From Clostridiales bacterium (GTDB lineage Bacteria > Bacillota > Clostridia > Oscillospirales > JAAYXM01): DNA of 9,277 nt. Shown one piece after another: positions 1 through 6,583 of the stretch. Below the pieces are notes generated by a model. That model did no database searches. It worked only from the letters and a program-made list of their open reading frames with translations, and was not told the DNA's origin. Location of the stretch: assembly GCA_012515925.1 (NCBI GenBank), contig JAAYXM010000214.1, positions 1-9,277 of the forward strand. Direction: 5' to 3'. The position numbers and the translations under genes are program-made. The stretch's first letter is position 1. Each line of letters opens with the position of its first letter.

Positions 1-731
1 AAGCAAGTGACGGTTCATTGCAATCTGCAATAAAAGTCCGCATATATGTTCACGGCGCCACAGCGCCTGCCAATAAAGACAAAAACTCCGGACAGGGAGG
101 ACAGAATCCGACAGACGGTTCTCCGGGTTTACCCGGCGAGCCGAATCATACGCCTGAACCCGATACACCGATTCAGACCGCGCATAGATTTACAGATCTT
201 GACGGTTATGACTGGGCCCGGGACGCGATAGTGGATTTAGCCGAACAGGATATTATAAAAGGAACAGGTATGAACACTTTTTCTCCCGCGGCTAATATAA
301 AACGTGCGGATTTCACTGTTTTGCTGGTTCGCGCGCTTAAGCTGGATTCGAATTCGGCGGATAATTTCGACGATGTCAAAGCAAGTGATTATTTCGCGAA
401 CGAACTCGCGATAGCCAAAGCTAACGGTATTGTAACGGGTATCGGGGGCAACAGGTTCAATCCCGGAGGTGAGATAACCCGTCAGGATATGATGGTTATC
501 GCGGCAAGGGCGCTTGAGAAGGCGGGTGTGAAATTAGAAGCCGCGACACAGGAGGACCTTGAGTTATTTAAAGATGCTTCGGACATTTCGGACTATGCTA
601 AAGATGCGGTCGCGATTCTTACCAAAAACGGAATTGTTAAAGGCGTCAACGGGTTAATAAATCCGTCAGGCAAAACCACACGTGCCGAGGTCGCGGTTCT
701 GATACGAAGAATTTTAGACTTGCTGCAATAG
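1..731 (+). CDS. SLH-domain surface protein, C-terminal part (5' end outside window)
   Basis: The reading frame is open from the left edge (first whole codon at 3) to a TAG at 729-731, so only the last 242 residues are visible. TTG at 18 is an internal leucine codon, not a start. The fragment begins with the tail of an unidentified domain. A Gly/Pro/Asn/Asp-rich linker follows (about nt 66-175), then three SLH domains at about nt 183-345, 360-530 and 555-728. Each has the usual FxD/WA/NGI/F-NP/TR pattern; the third carries the canonical TRAE motif, while the first has KRAD and the second TRQD. SLH triplets in Firmicutes form a non-covalent anchor to pyruvylated secondary cell-wall polymer, so this is the wall-binding end of an exported protein. 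What it displays cannot be told from here. The SLH assignment is certain; the rest of the protein is unknown. A hairpin 20 nt past the stop probably ends the transcript. Confidence 0.93.
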   Translation, partial: ASDGSLQSAIKVRIYVHGATAPANKDKNSGQGGQNPTDGSPGLPGEPNHTPEPDTPIQTAHRFTDLDGYDWARDAIVDLAEQDIIKGTGMNTFSPAANIKRADFTVLLVRALKLDSNSADNFDDVKASDYFANELAIAKANGIVTGIGGNRFNPGGEITRQDMMVIAARALEKAGVKLEAATQEDLELFKDASDISDYAKDAVAILTKNGIVKGVNGLINPSGKTTRAEVAVLIRRILDLLQ

Positions 732-750
732 GTAAAAGGGTAAAAGATTT

Positions 751-789
751 AAGGGGCTTCAGCAAAACGAAAAATTGCTGAAGCCCCTT
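751..789. terminator. Bidirectional hairpin terminator between converging genes
   Basis: A perfect 15-bp stem pairs 751-765 (AAGGGGCTTCAGCAA) with 775-789 around a 9-nt loop. It lies 20 nt after the SLH gene stop and 29 nt after the stop of the converging AraC gene. The plus-strand exit side has no clean T tract. The minus-strand exit reads AAATCTTTTACCCTTTT, moderately T-rich. Position and symmetry support shared termination for both genes. Confidence 0.8.
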
Positions 790-818
790 GCGTATTAAAT
801 AACAAGCGATTATTTAAA

Positions 819-1619
819 TCATTTTTCCTCGCGCAGCTTGCTCGGCGTTACGCCGGTAGCTTTTTTGAACAGCTTGTAAAAGTGCTTTTTATCCTTGTAG
901 CCCACGAGGTTGCAGATATGCTCTATCGAATAATCCGTTTCTCTGATTAGCCTGATGGCTTCGTTGATGCGGCGAGTATTGATGTATTCGGTCAGGGTGA
1001 TGCCAACGCCGTCCTTGAACATTTTGCTTAAATAGGAGGGGTTATAAGAAGAAAAGTATGCCACATCGCTTGCGCTTATCTCGGCGTAATGGTTTTCGAT
1101 GAAATTAAAAACCTTAGAAAGCGTCGACTTGTTCCCGTTTGTTTTCTGTCTTGCCGCGCGAAGTATCTTGACCAACAGAATATCGAGATACCCCTTTAAT
1201 ACGACAAGATAACCGGATTCCTTGGCGTCATATTCGTTGCGCATGGCGGTGATTAGTCTCTCGATTTCCAATACCTCATTGCCGGAGAAGGTTATGAGCG
1301 GCGGGAACTTATCGCTGTCCTCGCCCGCGATATCGAATATTTCCTTGTCAATCAGGCTCGGATAGAAGATACAGTTTAATATCTCCATTTTATCGGTCGG
1401 GTAGTATGAGTGTTTGTCTCCGATGTTGAAGAAAAGCATGTCGCCCTTACAGACCTTGTATTCAACACCGTTTACAATCTGGACGCCCGAGCCCGACAGC
1501 ACGTATTCAATCTCGATAAACTCATGGGTATGCTCTTCCTCGGGCTTGTTCTGGTCGTCAATCAAGATTCCGATCATTTCGTCGGGGTTGATTGTACTGA
1601 TTGAAAAAACCTTCCGCAT
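819..1619 (-). CDS. AraC-family transcriptional regulator with N-terminal cupin
   Basis: This 266-residue protein has the standard two-part AraC build. Residues about 25-85 form a cupin-like ligand-sensing barrel (HTHEFIEIEYVLSG near 30-43, GDMLFFNIGDKHSYYP near 59-74). Residues 166-264 form the DNA-binding domain with two helix-turn-helix units: the first near 183-204 (ASDVAYFSSYNPSYLSKMFK), the second near 231-254 (IEHICNLVGYKDKKHFYKLFKK), followed by the typical GVTPSKLR end. The ATG at 1619 is preceded by GGAGG at 1627-1631 with a 7-nt spacer, so the start is firm. Such proteins usually sense a sugar or related small molecule and activate nearby transport or catabolic genes. The effector cannot be read from sequence. 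It lies downstream of, and on the same strand as, the glycohydrolase gene but has its own promoter. The divergent surface-protein genes are plausible further targets (inference). Confidence 0.93.
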   Translation of the reverse strand: MRKVFSISTINPDEMIGILIDDQNKPEEEHTHEFIEIEYVLSGSGVQIVNGVEYKVCKGDMLFFNIGDKHSYYPTDKMEILNCIFYPSLIDKEIFDIAGEDSDKFPPLITFSGNEVLEIERLITAMRNEYDAKESGYLVVLKGYLDILLVKILRAARQKTNGNKSTLSKVFNFIENHYAEISASDVAYFSSYNPSYLSKMFKDGVGITLTEYINTRRINEAIRLIRETDYSIEHICNLVGYKDKKHFYKLFKKATGVTPSKLREEK

Positions 1620-1643
1620 AAGCTCCCCTCCAGCGTAATGATA

Positions 1644-1682
1644 AATCCCGCATGATATAAAATTATTATATCATGCGGGATT
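1644..1682. promoter_or_regulatory. Perfect 17-bp inverted repeat over the AraC-gene promoter, putative operator
   Basis: The arms 1644-1660 (AATCCCGCATGATATAA) and 1666-1682 are exact reverse complements with a 5-nt spacer. On the minus strand the upstream arm fills the space between -35 and -10 and enters the -10 box; the other arm covers the predicted start of transcription. A transcript from this promoter would carry only one arm, so no RNA hairpin would form from it. This favours a protein-binding site on DNA that blocks the promoter. The bound protein is unknown: AraC proteins usually bind direct repeats, so a separate dimeric repressor is possible. A read-through transcript from the upstream gene could still fold this as a terminator-like hairpin. 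Confidence 0.6.
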
Positions 1683-1693
1683 CGATTTAACAA
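1665..1693 (-). promoter_or_regulatory. Sigma-A-type promoter of the AraC-family gene
   Basis: On the minus strand TTGTTA (1693-1688) is followed by 17 nt and a perfect TATAAT (1670-1665). Transcription would start near 1658, giving a leader of about 40 nt with the ribosome binding site at 1627-1631. The fit to consensus and the spacing are both good, and the -10 box is embedded in the inverted repeat at 1644-1682. Confidence 0.75.
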
Positions 1694-1726
1694 GGATTAC
1701 CGGTATTCCCCCTGAAAATCGCAGGT

Positions 1727-1791
1727 TTAATTGTGTAGCCTTGCTGTGCGGTCTCCCTCCCCCGGTGGGGGAGGGAGACCGCGACAATTAA
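1727..1791. repeat. GC-rich palindromic element between glycohydrolase and AraC genes
   Basis: A perfect 16-bp stem pairs 1748-1763 with 1767-1782 around a 3-nt loop (core CCCTCCCCC / GGGGGAGGG). An outer 8-bp inverted repeat, TTAATTGT at 1727-1734 and ACAATTAA at 1784-1791, flanks it, with about 13 unpaired nt on the left side only. It begins 13 nt past the stop of the glycohydrolase gene. It may end that transcript, but no T tract follows on the minus strand. The very strong palindrome in a short intergenic gap also resembles a dispersed REP-like or MITE-like repeat. I cannot tell which without other copies. Confidence 0.55.
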
Positions 1792-1803
1792 TTCTACAAC
1801 ATG

Positions 1804-3357
1804 CTATTCTCTGTCGATTTCGGGTTCGGGGGAGTTAAGAAGGGTTATGGGCGCAAATAGTCTTGTGTGCCTGCCGTTGAAGGTTATGTCGAGCAAGACC
1901 TCGTATTTCGGCGCGTATAGTACTTCCGGCGTGAGTATCCTTATCTCAATTTCACGAACGCCGTCATTGCCGTGATTTTGCTCGAGCGAAACACACAGGT
2001 TCGGCGACGGGCTAACAACAAAGCCTTCGGGAGCATAAGCGGTTATTTTAAGCCATTGCTGCGAGCGCATCAGGTTTTCAAAACGCAGTATAAACCTCTT
2101 TTCCTGTAACGGCTTTATGTACGGCGGCTCAATATAATCAAGCACAAGCTCGGCCACGGGACATGTGTGCCGTGTTGAAAACGGCTGCCTTTTTACAATG
2201 TCCGAAAAGTCCGTTTCAACGCTTAACCCCTTGCGAACGGACGTGTTGCCGAGCTTCTCCGGTTCTTTCATGATAATCGTGTACGCCGGATTATCCTCAC
2301 TAAACCTGCAAAGTCCGGTACCCAGAAACACGGGTGTCAGCTTAAGTATCCTATCGGTTAACTCTTCAATGGTTTTTGGGATTTTGCAGTCATGATCGCC
2401 CTCGTTTATCGAAAGGGTTTTAATCTTATTGCCAATCGGCTTTATCCATTTCTGAGGCAGACCGCTGTACCCGTTGATTATACCGAACAGCGCGCCGAGC
2501 GTCGCGGCGGTGCAGTCGGCGTCCTCGCCGCAGCCCGCTGCTATGCATAAGCTTTTCCCGAAATCCCCGTTGCCGTAATACCAGCCTAAAATCATTATGC
2601 CGATATTGCTCGGCGCGTCATAACCGAGCCGGCCTTTTGGTATTTCGGGCTCCGGCTGCCGTCCGCCGTATCCCGCCGCCAAACCGAACATACCCGGGAA
2701 GTTAATAAGAATCTGCTTCCGGCACTCCTTCCAGTCGACACCGTCATTGTATGATTTCCGCACAAGCCCGACAACACGGGCTATAGCGCAATCTGCCGGG
2801 ATATAGCTTAACGCGGTATCTATAAGCGTTTCCCGGTCGGAAACGGCAAAGGCGGCGCTTTGCAGCGCGGCGCAGAACACCGCGGCATATACCCCCTCGA
2901 AGCTGTGGTCGACCGTCGCGTCCTCAAACGCGTATTTAACGGCAATGTCCGGCCTCCCCGGGCAAAGCGCGGCCCACAGCTCGGAGCGAATAAACGCGCC
3001 GCAGCTGTCGCGGTTTGCGTTGTTCAAAAATCCCGACAAGGGCGGGGAGATGCCCATGCGCAGGTTGTTCTTTGCCTGGCCGTACTCGCTCCAACTCGGG
3101 GTTATATACGACAGCCAGTACTCGCCGAGGATTGAGGCGTTAACCGCGCGTCCGAACCGTTCAACCGCGTTCAGCCACACAAGCTGTAAATCCAAATCGT
3201 CGTTCGGCGCGGGCTCGCCGTTTAAATCCTGTGTATAAAAGTCAAACTCAAACACACCGCGGGAGCACTCAAACGGCGCGCCGAGCGTTCCCCCGATGTT
3301 TTTTCCGTACCAGCATCCCGAAAGCTTGTCTCTGTAGTCCTTAAAGCTTAGTTCCAT
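1804..3357 (-). CDS. ADP-ribosylglycohydrolase family protein with C-terminal beta domain
   Basis: This is a 517-residue protein of the ADP-ribosylglycohydrolase (DraG/ARH) superfamily. Counting from the ATG at 3357, the fold marks are GKNIGGTLGAPFE at 18-30, NDDLDLQ at 52-58 with the acidic metal-ligand pair D53/D54, EDATVDHSFEGVYAA at 145-159, and GEDADCTAATLGALFG at 277-292 with D279 and D281 in the second metal motif. Where ARH enzymes have TDD and DTDT, this protein has NDD and DADC. Catalytic-type domains end near residue 345; residues about 350-517 form an extra beta-rich domain not found in compact ARHs. The family removes ADP-ribose from proteins or small molecules using Mg2+; related uncharacterised branches may act on other glycosides. 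There is no signal peptide, so it is probably cytoplasmic. An in-frame ATG at 3366 is also possible, but the AAAGGAG site leaves it a spacer of only 2 nt. Family membership is sure; the substrate is not. Confidence 0.9.
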   Translation of the reverse strand: MELSFKDYRDKLSGCWYGKNIGGTLGAPFECSRGVFEFDFYTQDLNGEPAPNDDLDLQLVWLNAVERFGRAVNASILGEYWLSYITPSWSEYGQAKNNLRMGISPPLSGFLNNANRDSCGAFIRSELWAALCPGRPDIAVKYAFEDATVDHSFEGVYAAVFCAALQSAAFAVSDRETLIDTALSYIPADCAIARVVGLVRKSYNDGVDWKECRKQILINFPGMFGLAAGYGGRQPEPEIPKGRLGYDAPSNIGIMILGWYYGNGDFGKSLCIAAGCGEDADCTAATLGALFGIINGYSGLPQKWIKPIGNKIKTLSINEGDHDCKIPKTIEELTDRILKLTPVFLGTGLCRFSEDNPAYTIIMKEPEKLGNTSVRKGLSVETDFSDIVKRQPFSTRHTCPVAELVLDYIEPPYIKPLQEKRFILRFENLMRSQQWLKITAYAPEGFVVSPSPNLCVSLEQNHGNDGVREIEIRILTPEVLYAPKYEVLLDITFNGRHTRLFAPITLLNSPEPEIDRE

Positions 3358-3368
3358 CGCCTGCATGA

Positions 3369-3375
3369 CTCCTTT
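3369..3375 (-). promoter_or_regulatory. Ribosome binding site of the glycohydrolase gene (decides the start)
   Basis: AAAGGAG reads on the minus strand from 3375 to 3369. It is 2 nt from the ATG at 3366, which is too close for normal initiation, and 11 nt from the in-frame ATG at 3357. The latter is therefore preferred; the two choices differ by three residues. Confidence 0.6.
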
Positions 3376-3390
3376 TTATTGGCTGTATTT

Positions 3391-3419
3391 ATAATACGTC
3401 ATAAATTGGATAAGTTTAA
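3391..3419 (-). promoter_or_regulatory. Putative promoter of the glycohydrolase gene
   Basis: On the minus strand TTAAAC (3419-3414) and TATTAT (3396-3391) are separated by 17 nt, upstream of the ribosome binding site at 3369-3375. The -35 matches consensus poorly, which would suit a promoter that needs an activator such as the neighbouring AraC-family protein (inference). The surrounding DNA is AT-rich, so chance matches are easy. Confidence 0.4.
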
Positions 3420-3510
3420 TGGGCGAATTTTGTATTTTAGTAGGGTATTGATTGTTTTCGGACATACGCAAGTATCTCCAAAATGACTACTCCTATCAAA
3501 AAAAATACCA

Positions 3511-3540
3511 TTGTTTTATATAGTGTGCAATATTTATAAT
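3511..3540 (+). promoter_or_regulatory. Sigma-A-type promoter of the surface-protein genes
   Basis: TTGTTT (3511-3516), an 18-nt spacer and a perfect TATAAT (3535-3540) lie about 210 nt before the ATG at 3750. Transcription should start near 3547. The promoter sits in a stretch of only 22% G+C, immediately before a sharp rise in G+C that marks the leader. Confidence 0.65.
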
Positions 3541-3546
3541 TGAAGC

Positions 3547-3670
3547 AAGGATTAGCAGGACGTGGCCGTCGGGGCAACGACGTGCGCGGCTTTGATGAAA
3601 GTCACGGACCGGATGGGGGATTGCGGTAACCGGAAACTATCCGGGCGCGGCGAGAAGTGTCCGTGATCTC
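3547..3670 (+). promoter_or_regulatory. GC-rich structured 5' leader RNA, unassigned class
   Basis: From 3541 to 3670 the sequence is 61% G+C by count, against 22% in 3481-3540 and 28% in 3671-3730. Helices I can draw: TCACGGAC (3602-3609) with GTCCGTGA (3659-3666); nested inside it CCGGAT (3609-3614) with ATCCGG (3639-3644), sharing one base at the junction; and CGTCG (3567-3571) with CGACG (3578-3582). GCGCGGC occurs twice (3584-3590, 3645-3651). The stretch lies between a good promoter and the surface-protein gene, so it would be the 5' leader of that mRNA. It may be a riboswitch, a protein-binding leader or a stability element. I compared it from memory with the c-di-GMP-I and -II, c-di-AMP, TPP, cobalamin and T-box cores and saw no match. 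From 3671 to 3736 the leader is AT-rich with a weak 5-bp hairpin (3677-3681/3692-3696) followed by ATTTTTA. Confidence 0.45.
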
Positions 3671-3749
3671 ATGTCGGATATAGAAAAGGCAATATCATTT
3701 TTATATTAACATGGATAATGAGCACATCAATTAAACGGAGGTTAAGGAA

Positions 3750-6521
3750 ATGAAGAAGTACATCGCAAAACAGGTTTTGTCATTAGCTGTAGCTGTTACA
3801 TTATTATTCGGTTTATGTGTAACCGCAGATGCCTCGGGTACCAATCTGTCGGGGGCAACTATCAGGTATGAGTTTTACCAGGGAGGCGAAAACGGCCAGA
3901 ATACCGGGTGGGACTTTACCATCTTCGATTATACCGCAACAAGGCATTGGGGTTTTGCGGGTTCAAATTCAAACGCTTCTAACCTTTCATGCCTTCCGGG
4001 CAATATACAGGCAAAATCCCTGCTGGGAGAGTTTATCGCTTTTAAGGTTAAGGTCTTTACACCCGGAAGGTACTATGCGTCCCTTGAACATCTGGCGGCG
4101 GTCTCGGGCGGAATTGCCGGAGTCTACGTTGCGGACTATACCGATGGGATGGAAGTAAGCGATATCCAGAACCTTGCCGGTGATTCGGCCAACAGAAAAG
4201 GAGAGGTCGACTTTTTCAGCGCTGATGTTGCGACAAAAAAATCGGCAATCGGCGCGATGGATTTCGATTTTGACCCCGTGCAATCATACCAGGAATATGT
4301 TATAATATTTAAAGCTGAAACAAAATCGACGGGGGCAAACGCTTATTATATGTATCCTAAGGCCCTGGTTTTAGACGGACGCTCGATAAAAACCGCGACG
4401 ATCGAATTCAGCCAAAGTACGATAGAATCGGGTCGGACGGCCGTGGCGGAGCCTATAATTACTCTTAATGACGACAGTACGACAACCGATGCCGAAATTA
4501 CATACTCAAGCGACAGGCCCGGTGTTGCGTCTGTAAATTCCATAACCGGCGAGATTACGGGAATAAGCCCGGGTACGGCGAGTATTAAAGCGAGAATAGA
4601 AAGAAACGGTGAAATAAAAACCGCGTCCTCGCTGATAACGGTAGTATCGCCGACAGGCATGTCGGGACAAAAGGTAGACCTTATTTTCAACAAGACGGGC
4701 GAAAACACCGCCGATGATTTTACCTCATATAGATATTCGGAAACAAGGCGTTGGGAATATTTTGACTCGGGTGTGACACATTTGGTCGGCGGGTCCAGGG
4801 TAAGCTGCATTGCGCTGTGCGCACAGGCGAGGACGGGTCTTAACGGATATATAGCCATTAAGGTTGATGTTCCCGCAGGGCGATACAGCCTGGATTTTGA
4901 CTATCAGGCGGTAAACTTGTCAAGCAAAATCGGGCTGTATATAACTCCGTATATCGAGGGAAATAACGTTGCGGCGCATTTGGCCGGGCTTTCCCCGCAT
5001 GCCACGGTTGATGCCTACGACACGAGCGCCGCACTTTTACCCAAAAACAGCAAGCTCCCCGACATAGTATTGGAAGATATGGAGTATCTGTTTGTTTTCA
5101 GATCGGACGGTGTCAGCGAGCAAAACCCGACCCAAACGGACCACAGAATGTACATAACGAAGCTGACGCTTGACGGCACGGGACTTGACCGGATAGATTT
5201 AAATCTCCCGGCAACTGTTGCAGTCGGACAAAGCGACAGCCTATCGGTAACCGGAATATTGGGCAGCGGCGGCAGTACCGCGATTTCTCCGGCAGATACG
5301 GAATACACAAGCTCCTCCCCGGCTATCGCGGAGGTAATCAACGGAACCGTTACGGGTATCGCGCCGGGAACCGCGGATATTACGGCGAAAGTCACGATTG
5401 ACGACAGGATTTTCTATTCGACAAGGACGTTAACGGTTAACGAAGCGGTGCAGGCCGCACCCGATACCGGTACGTTAACGATAAACGTTGAAAATGTTGC
5501 AAACCCGGACGAGGCGATAAACGAGATTGAAGGCTATAATACATGGGGCGAGCCGCAGAATATGACATTGGGCGCGGCAGTCCTGCCCTCTGTAAATCCG
5601 GTTGTGACGGACCGCAAGTTCGCGTATTGGAAAAACCCCGTTTCAAACCGTATTGTAAGCCTTAGCGCTACATTTGAAGCACCCGTGAAAATCGGGACAA
5701 ATACGGTTCTGACCGCGGTTTACATGCCGCTTGACAACGCTTCGGACGAAAAAGTACTGGTTGATTTTATAGATAAAAACGGTAAAATACTGCAATCAAG
5801 CATTATCGATAAAGGTACAACGGTTTCTCCGCCGGAAAACGCGTTTTCGCCGGGTTATATAACCAATGCGTGGAACGCCGTTTATTCGGGTGAAATTATT
5901 AACCGAAACTCGTTTTTCATCGCGGAGAGTACGCGCAGCGACGAAACCTATACTATTACCGTGTTAAACGGTACGGGCGGCGGCAGCGGATATAGGTATA
6001 ACGATATGGCAACGGTATCAACCGATATTGATGACGACGAATTCTCGTACTGGGCGCGCCGCGGCGCCGACGGCAAGGACTATCCGGTAAGCTTTGATAA
6101 AACATACAGCTTTTATGTATGGGACAACAGCATATTAACCGCATGTACAAAATCCGTTGCAGACGTTATTGATATCGTTCCTACGGTATCGGCGTCGCCC
6201 AAAATCGCACAGGACGGGAGCGGCAAGTACAGATTTATGGTCTGGGCGGAGCGTATACTGCCCGAGGGCTGCGAGATGCTGGAGTTCGGTATTGTTTTTT
6301 CAACAACACAGGCCAATAATGAGCCCACGATAGAAAACTGTGATTCGGCCGCGGTTTCGCAAAACAACACCGATAGGTCCGCAGGACAATTCACCGCCCG
6401 CATTGATAGTTTAAATCAAGGCTCGTATGTATACGCGCGCGCCTACCTGATATACAAACAGGAAGGAAGTTACCGGGTATTATACAGCAGCACGGTCGGC
6501 GGTGAGATAACTTTGTCGTAA
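3750..6521 (+). CDS. Secreted multidomain protein: beta modules, BIG2 and InlB-type repeats
   Basis: A 923-residue exported protein. GGAGG at 3737-3741 stands 8 nt before the ATG. Residues 1-28 are a signal peptide (MKKYIAKQ, a hydrophobic stretch, then a likely cut near ADASG). Next come module S1 (about 35-212), a BIG2 Ig-like domain (213-299, with the ITGISPGTASI signature), module S2 (309-476) and a second BIG2 domain (478-563, VTGIAPGTADI). After these come InlB/Listeria-Bacteroides-type repeats near 576-660 (FAYWKNP ... NTVLTAVY) and 732-801 (FSYWARR ... NSILTACT) with a related segment between, and a C-terminal beta domain near 802-923 typical of clostridial surface proteins. The S modules share R-x-W-x-[FY], a GRY strand and an LxLDG end, and look like carbohydrate-binding beta-sandwiches, but I do not recognise a named family. 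There is no SLH, LPXTG, dockerin or transmembrane anchor. A binding or scaffold role is inference; no catalytic motif is visible. Confidence 0.92.
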   Translation: MKKYIAKQVLSLAVAVTLLFGLCVTADASGTNLSGATIRYEFYQGGENGQNTGWDFTIFDYTATRHWGFAGSNSNASNLSCLPGNIQAKSLLGEFIAFKVKVFTPGRYYASLEHLAAVSGGIAGVYVADYTDGMEVSDIQNLAGDSANRKGEVDFFSADVATKKSAIGAMDFDFDPVQSYQEYVIIFKAETKSTGANAYYMYPKALVLDGRSIKTATIEFSQSTIESGRTAVAEPIITLNDDSTTTDAEITYSSDRPGVASVNSITGEITGISPGTASIKARIERNGEIKTASSLITVVSPTGMSGQKVDLIFNKTGENTADDFTSYRYSETRRWEYFDSGVTHLVGGSRVSCIALCAQARTGLNGYIAIKVDVPAGRYSLDFDYQAVNLSSKIGLYITPYIEGNNVAAHLAGLSPHATVDAYDTSAALLPKNSKLPDIVLEDMEYLFVFRSDGVSEQNPTQTDHRMYITKLTLDGTGLDRIDLNLPATVAVGQSDSLSVTGILGSGGSTAISPADTEYTSSSPAIAEVINGTVTGIAPGTADITAKVTIDDRIFYSTRTLTVNEAVQAAPDTGTLTINVENVANPDEAINEIEGYNTWGEPQNMTLGAAVLPSVNPVVTDRKFAYWKNPVSNRIVSLSATFEAPVKIGTNTVLTAVYMPLDNASDEKVLVDFIDKNGKILQSSIIDKGTTVSPPENAFSPGYITNAWNAVYSGEIINRNSFFIAESTRSDETYTITVLNGTGGGSGYRYNDMATVSTDIDDDEFSYWARRGADGKDYPVSFDKTYSFYVWDNSILTACTKSVADVIDIVPTVSASPKIAQDGSGKYRFMVWAERILPEGCEMLEFGIVFSTTQANNEPTIENCDSAAVSQNNTDRSAGQFTARIDSLNQGSYVYARAYLIYKQEGSYRVLYSSTVGGEITLS
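4674..5177 (+). repeat. Duplicated module S2, copy in the first surface protein
   Basis: This encodes residues 309-476 of the first large protein and is about 70% identical by eye, at protein level, to the module at 6707-7216 of the next gene. Shared blocks include THLVGG, LCAQARTGLNGYIAIKV, SSKIGLYITPY, GLSPHATVDA and SDGVSEQNPTQTDHRMY. The DNA is identical over 5109-5131 and 7148-7170. It is far closer to that neighbour than to module S1 of its own protein. Confidence 0.88.
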
Positions 6522-6527
6522 CGGGTT

Positions 6528-6567
6528 TTGCCGCATCCGGAGCGGGTATCCGCTCCGGATGCGGCAA
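6528..6567 (+). terminator. Perfect 18-bp hairpin between the two surface-protein genes
   Basis: Arms 6528-6545 (TTGCCGCATCCGGAGCGG) and 6550-6567 pair perfectly around a 4-nt loop. The hairpin begins 6 nt after the TAA of the upstream gene and ends 4 nt before the ribosome binding site region of the next. No U tract follows, so it is not a textbook intrinsic terminator. It could protect the 3' end of the first message, serve as a cleavage site, or partly stop transcription to set the ratio of the two proteins. No separate promoter fits in the 62-nt gap, which argues for read-through. Confidence 0.55.
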
Positions 6568-6583
6568 CAGTGGAGGAATTGAT

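Noticed and set aside
795..817. TTAAATAA/TTATTTAA inverted repeat before the AraC gene end
   Set aside because: Eight A-T pairs in an AT-rich stretch occur easily by chance, and the strong hairpin next to it already explains termination.
2860..3238. Plus-strand open frames within the glycohydrolase gene
   Set aside because: They mirror the GC-rich coding region of a clear family member on the minus strand and have no domain content.
3595..3666. A 23-codon mini-ORF in the leader, ATG at 3595 to TGA at 3664-3666, suggestive of a leader peptide
   Set aside because: No ribosome binding site precedes it, its codons overlap the helices that explain the sequence, and its length fits chance.
3677..3704. 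GATAT/ATATC hairpin followed by ATTTTTA in the leader, a possible attenuator
   Set aside because: Only 5 bp, all but one of them A-T, with a 10-nt loop; too weak to call a terminator, though it could matter if the leader is a switch.
3547..3749. Leader as a c-di-GMP-I riboswitch
   Set aside because: The conserved GGCAAACC and GACGCAAAGCC-type segments and the tetraloop/receptor arrangement are absent.
4346..4858. Long open frame on the minus strand inside the first surface-protein gene (170 codons), and similar shorter ones elsewhere
   Set aside because: The plus-strand frame has a signal peptide and recognisable domains throughout; the opposite frames show no domain or binding site and are shadows of it.
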